A stretch of DNA of 64,000 nt from an uncultured Prevotellaceae bacterium (GTDB lineage: Bacteria; Bacteroidota; Bacteroidia; Bacteroidales; Bacteroidaceae). The notes under the pieces are model-generated. The model had not been told where the DNA came from. It saw only the letters and a program-made list of their open reading frames with translations, and searched no databases. This document shows positions 1 to 7,917 of the stretch, piece by piece. The stretch is from NCBI GenBank assembly GCA_902768785.1, contig CACXMM010000009.1, positions 1 to 64,000 of the forward strand, written 5' to 3'. The translations under genes were made by a program, and so were the position numbers. The stretch's first letter is position 1; every line of letters starts with the position of its first letter.

Positions 1-178
1 AATATTTATATTGATCGCCTGCGGCGACTAAAAGAAAAAGAATATACAACCGAAATATGAATTATTATTATTTTAATTCGTGGGATAATTATTCAAATTA
101 TTCAAATTCGTTTCCAATAAATCGCCGAAGGCGACCCAAAGAACCCTCAAAAGTTGAAACCACTCATTTTCGAAGAAG
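1..178. other. Left-edge non-coding stretch
   Basis: No credible gene is seen before position 734. This part is AT-rich and holds two small GC-rich hairpins around the words CGCCTGCGGCG (about 17-28) and CGCCGAAGGCG (about 123-133). The hairpins may be remnants of a terminator of a gene outside the window. Short open frames here have no ribosome binding site or recognisable product. Confidence 0.5.
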
Positions 179-308
179 CGTCATCTAAGGGTTGTTCCGA
201 ACGGCGCTTACACCTGTTCCGATGGCACCTATCACTCATTCCGCCGTCATCTATAGGGGGTAAGGTGACGTCGGAATGACCCTTAGATGACGTCGGAATG
301 GGTGTAAG
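179..308. repeat. Nested inverted repeats, island I
   Basis: The segment 179-199 is the reverse complement of 272-292 with 19 of 21 bases matching. The segment 207-222 is the reverse complement of 293-308 with 14 of 16 matching. The words CGTCATCTA and TTCCGA recur in both orientations between them. No protein is encoded. It stands directly in front of the 22-bp array at 328. Confidence 0.75.
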
Positions 309-327
309 TAACATCAGGAACGACCAC

Positions 328-437
328 AAGTAACCTTTACTTGCCTTCAAAGTAACCTTTACTTGGGTTTGAAGTAACCTTTACTTACATGTAAAGTAGC
401 CTTTACTTTGAATCCAATCAGCCTTTACTTGCACAAA
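328..437 (+). repeat. 22-bp periodic array, 5 dyads AAGTA-N5-TACTT
   Basis: Five copies of a 15-base dyad begin at 328, 350, 372, 394 and 416, an exact 22-bp period with 7-base variable spacers. Three copies are identical (AAGTAACCTTTACTT). Copy 4 has one change and copy 5 has lost its left half-site. Identical faces of the helix would be presented about every two turns, as in iterons or operator arrays. The function is unknown. The same dyad and period recur at 62857-62966. Confidence 0.85.
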
Positions 438-656
438 AATGTCCTTTTGGGCACTTCCATTCACTTCAATCTTTCACGTTCTCCCAATTAGAGAACTTTT
501 GCAAGTCTTAAATTTTTACGAATATTTTTGACAAAGCCTCTGCACGGGATAAAAATCTATATACATTCTCATATTGAAAAAGGAAACTCACATAGAGTAC
601 CTTTGTGACAAAAGTAACGAAGTTTCTCCGTCTCGGCAAAAAAAAGAATTAATTCT

Positions 657-687
657 TTTGTTTTGCTCTCGACTTTTCGTACCTTTG
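657..687 (+). promoter_or_regulatory. Bacteroidetes-type promoter of the DMT exporter
   Basis: TTTG at 657-660, a 19-base spacer, then TACCTTTG at 680-687: an exact match to the Bacteroidetes sigma factor consensus. It lies 46 bases upstream of the start codon at 734. Confidence 0.8.
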
Positions 688-733
688 CACTTGTTATAAC
701 ATTCTAAAGTGCACAACAAGAGACAAGGCAATC

Positions 734-1621
734 ATGAATAAGCATCAAATGGAAGGACATGCCGCGGTGATGACGGCGAACGTGATTTTCGGTCTGGGTG
801 TTCCCGTGACCAAGTATCTCCTTGATCAGTGGGTGACTCCCATGACGTATATGGCGACACGCTGTATCGGTGCTGCCTTGATCTTCTGGGTGATCAGTCT
901 GTTCCTGCCGAAAGAGCATGTGGAACGGAAGGATCTCTTCGTGATCATGCTTGGTGGTTTGCTTGGATTTGTGATTTCACAGACACTCACGGCATGGGCG
1001 CTGGATTTCACCACCCCCGTCTATTTCTCACTGATTGCCACACTGACACCGGTAGCCACGATGCTGATGGCCGCCCTGTTCCTGAACGAGAAGATCACGG
1101 GTATGAAGACACTGGGTGTGGTACTGGCCATCCTCGGTGCTGCCCTGATGGTGTTTGTGGGATGGGTAGGTGGTGCAGGCCGTAACGACCTGCTGGGTAT
1201 CTTCCTCGCTATTCTGAGTGTGCTCACCTGGGTGGTTTATCTGCTGATTACCCGAAAGGTGTCGCAGAAATATACAGCCGTGACGCAGATGAAATGGATC
1301 TTCCTGGTGAGTACCATCGCCGTACTGCCCTTCTTATGGCGGGAGTTCCCTGCAACGGCACTCTATGGAGGTCAGGCCGACTGGGCCGGTATCGCCGCGA
1401 TGGCGTTTATCGTGATCTTCGCCACCGTACTGGGCTATTTCATGATTCCCTTCGCCATGCAATACCTGAAGGCCACTACCGTGAGCATCTATACCAATAT
1501 CCAGCCTGTGGTGGCTTCGTTGGTGGCCATCGCCATCGGACAGGATCTGATGACATGGGATAAACCTGTGGCTGCCGTGCTCGTATTGCTGGGCGCCTGG
1601 CTGGTTACGAGGGAGAGGTGA
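734..1621 (+). CDS. EamA/DMT-family inner-membrane transporter
   Basis: A 295-residue protein of the drug/metabolite transporter superfamily. It has two EamA repeats (about 10-140 and 150-292) and about ten hydrophobic helices. Family features seen are the N-terminal helix with an FGLGVPVTKYLL segment, and the paired conserved helix ends FLNEKITGMKTLG near 110 and the matching TYLK-like region near 240. Such proteins export amino acids, nucleosides or drugs; the substrate cannot be read from sequence. The ATG at 734 follows a good promoter. The TGA stop is the first word of an octamer repeat tract leading to nadB, so both genes are probably co-transcribed. Family is sure, substrate unknown. 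Confidence 0.9.
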   Translation: MNKHQMEGHAAVMTANVIFGLGVPVTKYLLDQWVTPMTYMATRCIGAALIFWVISLFLPKEHVERKDLFVIMLGGLLGFVISQTLTAWALDFTTPVYFSLIATLTPVATMLMAALFLNEKITGMKTLGVVLAILGAALMVFVGWVGGAGRNDLLGIFLAILSVLTWVVYLLITRKVSQKYTAVTQMKWIFLVSTIAVLPFLWREFPATALYGGQADWAGIAAMAFIVIFATVLGYFMIPFAMQYLKATTVSIYTNIQPVVASLVAIAIGQDLMTWDKPVAAVLVLLGAWLVTRER

Positions 1622-1690
1622 AGGATTGAAGGATTGAAGAGTTGAAGGATTGAAGAATTGAAGGATTGAAGAGTTGAAGAATTGAAGGAT
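1621..1690 (+). repeat. Octamer repeats (A/G)TTGAAG(A/G)
   Basis: About eight and a half tandem copies of an 8-base word fill the gap between the DMT exporter and nadB. The stop codon of the upstream gene lies at the start of the tract. The ribosome binding region of nadB follows. Confidence 0.85.
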
Positions 1691-1704
1691 ATAAATATCT
1701 TTAT

Positions 1705-3294
1705 ATGATTTACAAATACGATTTTCTCATCATCGGGGCCGGAGTGGCCGGTATGAGCTATGCCCTGAAGGTGGCAAGGGAGAAAAAGGGGACGGTGTGC
1801 ATGATCTGCAAGACATCACTCGACGAGGCGAATACCAGCTTCGCACAGGGTGGTGTGGCCTCAGTGACGAACCTGAAACTGGATGACTTCGACAAGCACA
1901 TCGAGGATACGATGGTGGCCGGTGACTACATCAGCGACCGTGCTGCCGTGGAACAGGTGGTGAGAAATGCACCGTCGCAGATCCGTGAGCTGGTGAACTG
2001 GGGGGTGAACTTCGACAAGAACGAGAACGGTGAGTTCGACCTTCACCGCGAGGGCGGTCATTCGGAGTTCCGTATCCTGCATCATGCCGATGATACAGGT
2101 GCTGAGATCCAGCGTGGCTTGATGGCTGCCGTCCGTGCCTGTCCTGATATTGAGATCAAGGAGAACCACTTCGCTGTGGAGATCATTACCCAGCATCATC
2201 TGGGAGCGAAGGTAACCCGTCGTACACCTTATATTAACTGTTACGGTGCCTATGTGCTGAATCCCGACACCCAGAAGGTGGATACCTATCTGTCGAAAAT
2301 CACGGTGATGTGTACAGGAGGCTGCGGTGCTGTGTATGAGACGACCTCCAACCCCGTGATTGCTACGGGTGACGGCATCGCCATGGTGTATCGTGCCAAG
2401 GGAACGGTGGCTGATATGGAGTTTGTGCAGTTCCATCCCACCGTGCTCCATCATGTGGGAGAGACGCATCCTGCCTATCTGATTACCGAGGCGATGCGCG
2501 GCTATGGCGGTATCCTGCGACTGCCTAATGGTGAGTCGTTCATGGAGAAATACGATGACCGACTGTCGTTGGCACCACGTGACATCGTGGCACGGGCCAT
2601 CGATAAGGAGATGAAGATCCACGGTTTGGACCATGTGTGTCTCGATGTGACACATAAGGACCCTGCGGAGACTCGTCACCACTTCCCCAATATCTACCAG
2701 AAATGTCTGTCGATAGGCATTGATATCACCACAGATTATATCCCTGTACGCCCTGCTGCCCATTATATGTGCGGCGGTATCAAGGTTGACTTGAACGGGT
2801 GCTCCAGCATCGAACGCCTCTATGCCCTCGGCGAATGCTCTTGTACGGGTCTGCATGGTGGTAACCGTCTGGCCTCCAACTCTCTCATAGAGGCAGTGGT
2901 TTACGCCGATGCTGCTGCCAAGCATTCGTTGGAACATGTCGATCTCTACGACTTCAACGACAAGATTCCCGAGTGGAATGATGAGGGTACGATGACTAAT
3001 GAGGAGAAGGTGCTCATTACGCAGAGTGTCAGGGAGGTAGGACAGATCATGTCGAACTATGTGGGTATCGTACGCTCAGATCTCCGTCTGAAACGTGCCT
3101 GGGTGCGTTTGGATACGCTCTATGAGGAGACAGAGCAACTCTTCAAGCGCGTGAAGGCCAGTAAGGATATCTGTGAACTCCGTAACATGATCAATGTGGG
3201 CTATCTTATCACACGCTGGGCCATCGAACGGAAGGAGTGCCGTGGACTGCACTTCACCACCGACTATCCCGTACATGCGTACGATAAGAATTGA
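1705..3294 (+). CDS. nadB: L-aspartate oxidase
   Basis: Flavoprotein of 529 residues that oxidises L-aspartate to iminoaspartate, the first step of de novo NAD synthesis. The FAD-binding GAGVAG is at residues 11-16. Other family segments are TSFAQGGVA near 49, HHADDTGAEI near 131, ATGDGIA with the QFHPTVLH segment near 245, RGYGGILR, and the C-terminal HYMCGG and LGECSCTGLHGGNRLASNSL blocks. This pattern separates NadB from succinate dehydrogenase subunit A, together with the lack of a SdhB partner nearby. nadA and nadC are not in the window. The TGA stop is inside the first unit of a repeat tract. Length is normal for the family. Confidence 0.95.
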   Translation: MIYKYDFLIIGAGVAGMSYALKVAREKKGTVCMICKTSLDEANTSFAQGGVASVTNLKLDDFDKHIEDTMVAGDYISDRAAVEQVVRNAPSQIRELVNWGVNFDKNENGEFDLHREGGHSEFRILHHADDTGAEIQRGLMAAVRACPDIEIKENHFAVEIITQHHLGAKVTRRTPYINCYGAYVLNPDTQKVDTYLSKITVMCTGGCGAVYETTSNPVIATGDGIAMVYRAKGTVADMEFVQFHPTVLHHVGETHPAYLITEAMRGYGGILRLPNGESFMEKYDDRLSLAPRDIVARAIDKEMKIHGLDHVCLDVTHKDPAETRHHFPNIYQKCLSIGIDITTDYIPVRPAAHYMCGGIKVDLNGCSSIERLYALGECSCTGLHGGNRLASNSLIEAVVYADAAAKHSLEHVDLYDFNDKIPEWNDEGTMTNEEKVLITQSVREVGQIMSNYVGIVRSDLRLKRAWVRLDTLYEETEQLFKRVKASKDICELRNMINVGYLITRWAIERKECRGLHFTTDYPVHAYDKN

Positions 3295-3482
3295 AGGATT
3301 GAAGAATTGAAGAATTGAAGGATTGTAAAATTGAAGGATTGAAGGATTGAAAAATTGAAGGATTGAAGGATTGAAGAATTGAAAAGTTGTGGATAGTGAT
3401 AAAAAGAATCCGATGAATCACGGCGATTCATCGGATTCTCTTTTTATAAACTTCAATTTTTCAATTCTTCAATTTTTCAATT
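3292..3482. repeat. Convergent octamer repeats around a terminator
   Basis: From 3292 to about 3390 runs the word ATTGAAG(G/A) in direct orientation, and from about 3452 to 3482 the same word runs in inverse orientation, with a terminator hairpin between. The stop codons of nadB (plus) and of the acyl-CoA dehydrogenase (minus) are each the TGA of the first repeat unit (AATTGA). Confidence 0.8.
3401..3445. terminator. Bidirectional terminator nadB / acyl-CoA dehydrogenase
   Basis: A perfect 15-bp stem (AGAATCCGATGAATC and its complement) with loop ACGGC is flanked by A5 on the left and T5 on the right, so it can stop transcription from both convergent genes. Confidence 0.92.
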
Positions 3483-5183
3483 CTTAAAGCTGTCCAGATC
3501 CTCTACCTGGAAGTTCTTGATATAAGCAGCCTTACCGATGATGTCCTCCTCGGCCATGCGTACATAGACATTGGCTGACTTCTCAAAGAGTTCAGGCGCC
3601 TTGGCGGCATCACGGATAATCAGTAGCGACATCACTAATTCGGCAGTCATATCATACAGACGACGAGCGAGGAAGTCGAAGGCATCCTGATTGTTGAGGC
3701 TCTTGGCATCGTTGAGTGCTTCCTCATAGACAGGGATGAGCTTCTCCACACGAGCCTTCAGTGCTGCATTGGCCTCTGCGGGCAGGGCAGCCAGCATCTC
3801 CTTGATGTTGTTCAGCATGGTGCCATTCGAGATATAACGGATGGCAGCCACCACCTGCAGCTGGGTGGTACCCTCGTAGATGGAGAAGATACGGGCATCG
3901 CGGTAGAGGCGCTGACTCTTGTACTCCATGATGAAGCCGGAGCCACCGTGCACGCTGATGGCATCATAAGCGTTCTGGTTGGCATATTCAGAGTTCATAC
4001 CCTTGGCCAGTGGGGTGAAGGCATCGGCTAAGCGCTGATACTTCTTCATCTCCTGTTTCTCTTCAGGAGTGAGTTTACGATCGCGCTCGATATCTTCCAG
4101 ACACTTGTAGATATCTACATAGCAGGCAGTCTGATACAACAGGGAACGACCGGCATCGAGCTTGGCCTTCATTCTGCTCAACATGTCATAGACAGCGGGG
4201 AAGTTGATGATCTTCTCACCAAACTGGGCGCGCTCCTTGGCATATGCCAAAGCCTCGTTATACGCTTCCTGCTCCACACCTACCGACTGGGCTGCAATCC
4301 CTAAGCGGGCACCGTTCATCAAGGCCATCACGTACTTGATCAGACCGAGACGGGTACTTCCGCAAAGTTCAGCCTTTGCGTTCTTGTAGGTGAGCTCACA
4401 GGTAGGACTGCCATGGATACCCAACTTGTGCTCGATGTGACGCACGTTCACGCCACCCTGCTTCTTGTCGTAGATGAACATACTCAGTCCACGGCCGTCC
4501 TTGGTACCTTCCTCAGAGCGTGCCAGTACGAGGTGGATGTCAGAGTCTCCGTTGGTGATGAAACGCTTCACACCATTCAGGCGCCAGCAACCTTCTTTCT
4601 CGTCATAGGTAGCCTTCAGCATCACGCGCTGCAGGTCGGAACCGGCATCCGGCTCCGTGAGGTCCATAGACATACCCTCACCGGCACAGACACGGGGGAT
4701 ATACTTCTGACGCTGCTCCTCGCTTCCAAACTCATACAGGGTGTCGATACAGCTCTGTAAGCTCCAGATATTCTGGAATCCGGCATCGGCAGCTGAAATC
4801 ATTTCGCTCAGCATGGAAAATACGGCGTTAGGCAGGTTCAGACCGCCATAACGGCGAGGCATCGAGACACCCCAAAGACCAGCCTTGCGGGTGGCATCGA
4901 GGTTCTCGTAAGTTTTAGAGGCGTAGATCATGCGGCCGTTCTCGAGGTGCGGACCTTCGAGGTCAACGTCCTCAGCGTTAGGAGCAATGATGTTGGCTGC
5001 TACATCGCCAGTGATGTCGAGAATCTGCTTGTAGTTCTCGATGGCATCGCCCAGGTCAACGGGAGCGTAGTCATATTCTTTCGCATCTGCGAAACCCTTT
5101 TCTTTCAGCTCAACGATACGAGCCATCAGGGGATGGTTCAAGTAGAACCCGATCTCAGGATGATCGCTATAATAGTTTGCCAT
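3477..5183 (-). CDS. Acyl-CoA dehydrogenase family protein
   Basis: FAD-dependent acyl-CoA dehydrogenase of 568 residues, longer than the usual 380-residue form because of an extra C-terminal helical domain. Visible family motifs are TEPDAGSDLQ (about 175-185), ITNGDSDIH, HGGSGF, and the catalytic-base segment IYEGTTQLQ near 440. It is last in a tight operon with both subunits of electron transfer flavoprotein, so its electrons very probably pass to EtfAB. Substrate is not evident: fatty or branched-chain acyl-CoA, or a short-chain acyl-CoA in an anaerobe. The gene is 1 base from the small gene upstream, which suggests translational coupling. Confidence 0.92.
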   Translation of the reverse strand: MANYYSDHPEIGFYLNHPLMARIVELKEKGFADAKEYDYAPVDLGDAIENYKQILDITGDVAANIIAPNAEDVDLEGPHLENGRMIYASKTYENLDATRKAGLWGVSMPRRYGGLNLPNAVFSMLSEMISAADAGFQNIWSLQSCIDTLYEFGSEEQRQKYIPRVCAGEGMSMDLTEPDAGSDLQRVMLKATYDEKEGCWRLNGVKRFITNGDSDIHLVLARSEEGTKDGRGLSMFIYDKKQGGVNVRHIEHKLGIHGSPTCELTYKNAKAELCGSTRLGLIKYVMALMNGARLGIAAQSVGVEQEAYNEALAYAKERAQFGEKIINFPAVYDMLSRMKAKLDAGRSLLYQTACYVDIYKCLEDIERDRKLTPEEKQEMKKYQRLADAFTPLAKGMNSEYANQNAYDAISVHGGSGFIMEYKSQRLYRDARIFSIYEGTTQLQVVAAIRYISNGTMLNNIKEMLAALPAEANAALKARVEKLIPVYEEALNDAKSLNNQDAFDFLARRLYDMTAELVMSLLIIRDAAKAPELFEKSANVYVRMAEEDIIGKAAYIKNFQVEDLDSFKN

Positions 5184-5184
5184 G

Positions 5185-5382
5185 TTATTCCTTTTCTTTT
5201 ATTTTAAATATACCAAAAATCCAACACCCAAGAACACCTCCAACACCAACGATAAGGGCATGTATAATCTTTGCTAATACCGTGTTGTAATCGATGACGT
5301 TATTTGCTGTGAGCATAGACCATGCTAATATTACCATGATCCAGCATGCAACGGCTAAAATCTTCTTGGTCTTGGTACTCAT
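5185..5382 (-). CDS. Small two-helix membrane protein in etf operon
   Basis: A 65-residue protein I do not recognise. It has two hydrophobic segments (about 8-28 and 38-58) and a charged end KIKEKE. It lies 3 bases after the preceding small gene and 1 base before the acyl-CoA dehydrogenase start, so it sits in a continuous, closely packed operon with etfB and etfA. This packing and the start codon spacing support that it is a true gene. A role as a membrane anchor for the ETF/dehydrogenase pair is only an inference. Confidence 0.7.
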   Translation of the reverse strand: MSTKTKKILAVACWIMVILAWSMLTANNVIDYNTVLAKIIHALIVGVGGVLGCWIFGIFKIKEKE

Positions 5383-5385
5383 GTT

Positions 5386-5568
5386 TTATTTCTCTTGATT
5401 CTTCTTATGGATTCTTCCTCCTACTCTTGAGCCCAAAACAGCACCGCATGCAAAAGCACAGAAGTTTACTAAGGCTGCAAGTCCAAAATTACCTTTCGTA
5501 TTAAGGAAATAGGATACACCGAGCAGAGCTATGGTGCAAATAAGGAGGAAATAATCTAATGCTTTCAT
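5386..5568 (-). CDS. Small membrane protein in etf operon
   Basis: A 60-residue protein with two hydrophobic stretches (about 4-20 and 28-48), glycine-rich in the second (GAVLGSRVGGR), and a lysine-rich tail. Its start is 1 base after the etfA stop. I do not recognise the family. Its position between etfA and the dehydrogenase, together with the neighbouring 65-residue membrane protein, suggests that the two act as a pair in the membrane. Confidence 0.68.
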   Translation of the reverse strand: MKALDYFLLICTIALLGVSYFLNTKGNFGLAALVNFCAFACGAVLGSRVGGRIHKKNQEK

Positions 5569-5569
5569 C

Positions 5570-6595
5570 TTACTTCGAATTCTGCTTGTAGTACTTGATC
5601 AGTTTGGGAACAACCTCTTCCACAGTACCAACAATCACATAGTCGGCAATTTTGTTGATAGGAGCATCGGGATCATTGTTCACTGAGATGATGATGCCCG
5701 AATCCTGCATACCGGCAATGTGCTGAATCTGTCCAGAGATACCGCAGGCGATGTACACCTTCGGATGAACGGTAACACCCGTCTGACCAATCTGACGGTC
5801 ATGGTCCAACCATCCGGCATCCACAGCGGCACGAGAGCCACCCACTTCACCGTGAAGTACCTTTGCCAACTGGAACAGCATGTCGAAGTTCTCCTTCGAG
5901 CCCATACCATAGCCACCAGCGACGACGATGGGCGCACCCTTCAGGTTGTGCTTGGCAGCCTCCACGTGGTGGTCGAGTACCTTCACGACGAAAGCCTCGG
6001 GGCTGACATACTTAGAAACCTCAGGATAAACAACCTCCTTGCGGCACTCACCCTCGTAGATCGCTTTCTGCATCACACCACTACGAACGGTAGCCATCTG
6101 AGGACGATGGTCGGGGTTCACGATAGTAGCCACAATGTTTCCACCGAAGGCAGGACGAATCTGATAGAGCAGGTTCTCATAGACCTTGTTGTTCTTCTTA
6201 TCCTCATAAGGACCAATCTCCAACTCGGTGCAGTCAGCCGTCAGACCAGAGGTCAGTGAAGAACTAACACGAGGACCGAGGTCACGACCAATCACAGTAG
6301 CACCCATCAGACAGATCTGCGGCTGCTCCTCTTTGAAGAGATTCACGAGGATGTCAGTATGCGGAGCAGAGGTATAAGGGAACAAGTCCTTAGCGTCGAA
6401 GACAAACAGTTTGTCGACACCATAAGGAAGGATCTGGTCCTCCACCTTACCCTTGATGCCTGTACCGGCAACAACAGCATGAAGCTCCACTTTCAGTTCA
6501 TTGGCGAGCTTGCGACCCTTGGTCAGCAGCTCCTGAGATACTTCCTGTACCTGAGTACCTTCTATTTCGCAATATACAAATACGTTGTTAGCCAT
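5570..6595 (-). CDS. etfA: Electron transfer flavoprotein alpha subunit
   Basis: Large ETF subunit (FixB family), 341 residues. The C-terminal FAD domain is complete: GGSRAAVDAGW, RQIGQTG, IACGISGQIQHIAGM, NNDPDAPI and ADYVIVG in the expected order (about 225-325). It forms a heterodimer with EtfB, encoded 5 bases upstream, and accepts electrons from acyl-CoA dehydrogenases or takes part in bifurcation. A bcd-type or ETF-quinone reductase partner is not visible here other than the dehydrogenase at the end of the operon. Confidence 0.95.
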   Translation of the reverse strand: MANNVFVYCEIEGTQVQEVSQELLTKGRKLANELKVELHAVVAGTGIKGKVEDQILPYGVDKLFVFDAKDLFPYTSAPHTDILVNLFKEEQPQICLMGATVIGRDLGPRVSSSLTSGLTADCTELEIGPYEDKKNNKVYENLLYQIRPAFGGNIVATIVNPDHRPQMATVRSGVMQKAIYEGECRKEVVYPEVSKYVSPEAFVVKVLDHHVEAAKHNLKGAPIVVAGGYGMGSKENFDMLFQLAKVLHGEVGGSRAAVDAGWLDHDRQIGQTGVTVHPKVYIACGISGQIQHIAGMQDSGIIISVNNDPDAPINKIADYVIVGTVEEVVPKLIKYYKQNSK

Positions 6596-6600
6596 ATCTC

Positions 6601-7473
6601 TTAACCAATAATCTTTTCTTCCAACAATTCTTTGATCATTCCCTCGATATCAGCATCAGAAGCCGTCAAAGTTTTCGACTCCTTTGCCTGGAACACAATG
6701 TTCTTCACGGTCTTCACCTTTGTGGGAGAACCGGCAAGACCACACTGGTTCACATCACCGTCCACATCAGCCACGCTCCACTGGTTCAGTGTCAGCTCAG
6801 GACGCTCCTCATAGAGATAGTCGTATGCTGTACCCTCAGCAGGACGCTCCATCGGACAGGTAGCACGCTTGTACTTCATCACCAGCTTGGCGTTCTGCGG
6901 GCGACAGGGGGCAGCACTTCCGTTCACGGTGATCACCACGGGCAGCGGAGCCTCTACGGTCTCAACACCACCATCAATCACACGCTTGATAGTTGCCTTG
7001 CCATCCTTTACGCTCAGAACCTCCTCTGCATAAGTCACCTGATTCAGTCCTAACTTCTGAGCCACCTGCGGACCCACCTGTGCGGTATCACCATCAATAG
7101 CCTGACGACCACCAATCACGATGTCCACATCACCAATCTTCTTGATGGCTGTAGCCAGCGCATACGAAGTGGCGAGGGTATCGGCACCAGCAAACAGGCG
7201 GTCGGTTAACAACCAACCCGTATCGGCACCACGATACAGTCCTTGACGGATGATTTCACCTGCACGTGGAGGACCCATCGTGAGGATTCCTACTGTAGAG
7301 CCAGGATTCTGCTCCTTCAAACGGAGAGCCTGCTCTAGGGCATTCAAATCTTCGGGATTGAAGATGGCGGGTAGGGCGGCACGGTTCACTGTACCTTCAG
7401 CGGTCATGGCATCCTTACCCACGTTTCTTGTGTCTGGTACTTGCTTGGCAAGTACTACAATTTTTAAAGCCAT
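6601..7473 (-). CDS. etfB: Electron transfer flavoprotein beta subunit
   Basis: Small ETF subunit (FixA family) of 290 residues, first gene of the operon etfB-etfA-two small genes-acyl-CoA dehydrogenase. The N-terminal LAKQVPDT and the central GGRQAIDGDTAQVGPQVA segment are typical of the AMP/FAD-binding fold of this subunit. A consensus promoter lies 54-84 bases upstream of the ATG. Length is at the upper end for the family, as in anaerobic, bifurcation-type ETFs; whether it bifurcates cannot be decided from this. Confidence 0.95.
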   Translation of the reverse strand: MALKIVVLAKQVPDTRNVGKDAMTAEGTVNRAALPAIFNPEDLNALEQALRLKEQNPGSTVGILTMGPPRAGEIIRQGLYRGADTGWLLTDRLFAGADTLATSYALATAIKKIGDVDIVIGGRQAIDGDTAQVGPQVAQKLGLNQVTYAEEVLSVKDGKATIKRVIDGGVETVEAPLPVVITVNGSAAPCRPQNAKLVMKYKRATCPMERPAEGTAYDYLYEERPELTLNQWSVADVDGDVNQCGLAGSPTKVKTVKNIVFQAKESKTLTASDADIEGMIKELLEEKIIG

Positions 7474-7526
7474 ATATTATTAATAAATAATGTATTCCTT
7501 TACGGACGATTTAATCAAATCGACCG

Positions 7527-7557
7527 CAAAGGTACTGCTTTTTGCGCACACAGCAAA
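7527..7557 (-). promoter_or_regulatory. Promoter of the etfBA operon
   Basis: On the minus strand TTTG (7554-7557), 19 bases, TACCTTTG (7527-7534). Just upstream, at 7579-7595, is a near-perfect dyad CAATTGTGCACAAATTG that could bind a regulator. Confidence 0.8.
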
Positions 7558-7840
7558 ATAAAATGCACAAAAACACTTCAATTGTGCACAAATTGCGTTT
7601 TTTGTGCAGTTCTGCTCTCACGTAGAGACGCAGAGCGTGGTCGCTTTGGTTCTGAAAGAAATTATCATAATTATCATAATTATCCCAGAAATATTTTTAC
7701 ATTATAGATTAAACATTAAATATTAAACCCTTGGCCCTTTGGTTCTTTGGTCTCTAATCCCTTGGTCCTTTGGTTCTTAAAATTACATAAAACTAATCAT
7801 AAAGTTCAATGTTCAAAGCTCAAAGTTCAAAGAAAAAAAG
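7558..7840. other. Non-coding spacer with several short repeat types
   Basis: No gene is seen between the etfB promoter and the BspA-like gene. It holds the CAATTGTGCACAAATTG dyad (7579-7595), an ATTATCATA repeat near 7662-7685, an ATTAAAC/ATTAAAT tract near 7708-7728, an 8-base CCTTTGGTT-type tract (about 7730-7780) and a TTCAAAG tract (about 7803-7832). Confidence 0.5.
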
Positions 7841-7848
7841 TATCTTTG
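7841..7848 (+). promoter_or_regulatory. -7 box of the BspA-like gene
   Basis: TATCTTTG matches the Bacteroidetes -7 element. The expected TTTG 19 bases upstream is absent; that place is taken by TTCAAAG repeats, so the promoter is weaker or regulated. Confidence 0.5.
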
Positions 7849-7864
7849 CAGCAGAATCCCCCCG

Positions 7865-7897
7865 TTTCCCTCCTACGGAGGGGGTAAGGGAGCCTCC
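7865..7897 (+). repeat. REP-like GC-rich hairpin, copy 1
   Basis: The hairpin CCCTCC-TAC-GGAGGG followed by GTAAGGGAGCCTCC lies in the leader of the BspA-like gene. Degenerate relatives are seen at 11590-11620 and 31800-31832. As it is downstream of the -7 box, it would be transcribed into the 5' leader of the mRNA. Confidence 0.6.
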
Positions 7898-7917
7898 AAT
7901 CTTAAAACTATCCGCTT

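Noticed and set aside
328-437. CRISPR array
   Set aside because: Repeats of 15 bases with 7-base spacers are far too short, the unit is itself a dyad, and no cas gene is present in the window.
1-733. Plasmid-type replication origin because of iteron-like repeats
   Set aside because: No rep gene, DnaA boxes or AT-rich melting region in the right order are seen, and a like array exists at the other end of the window, so an origin is not supported.
1861-2937. 358-codon open frame opposite nadB
   Set aside because: It is a shadow of the codon bias of nadB on the other strand; composition is rich in His, Arg and Thr without any domain, and it has no ribosome binding site.
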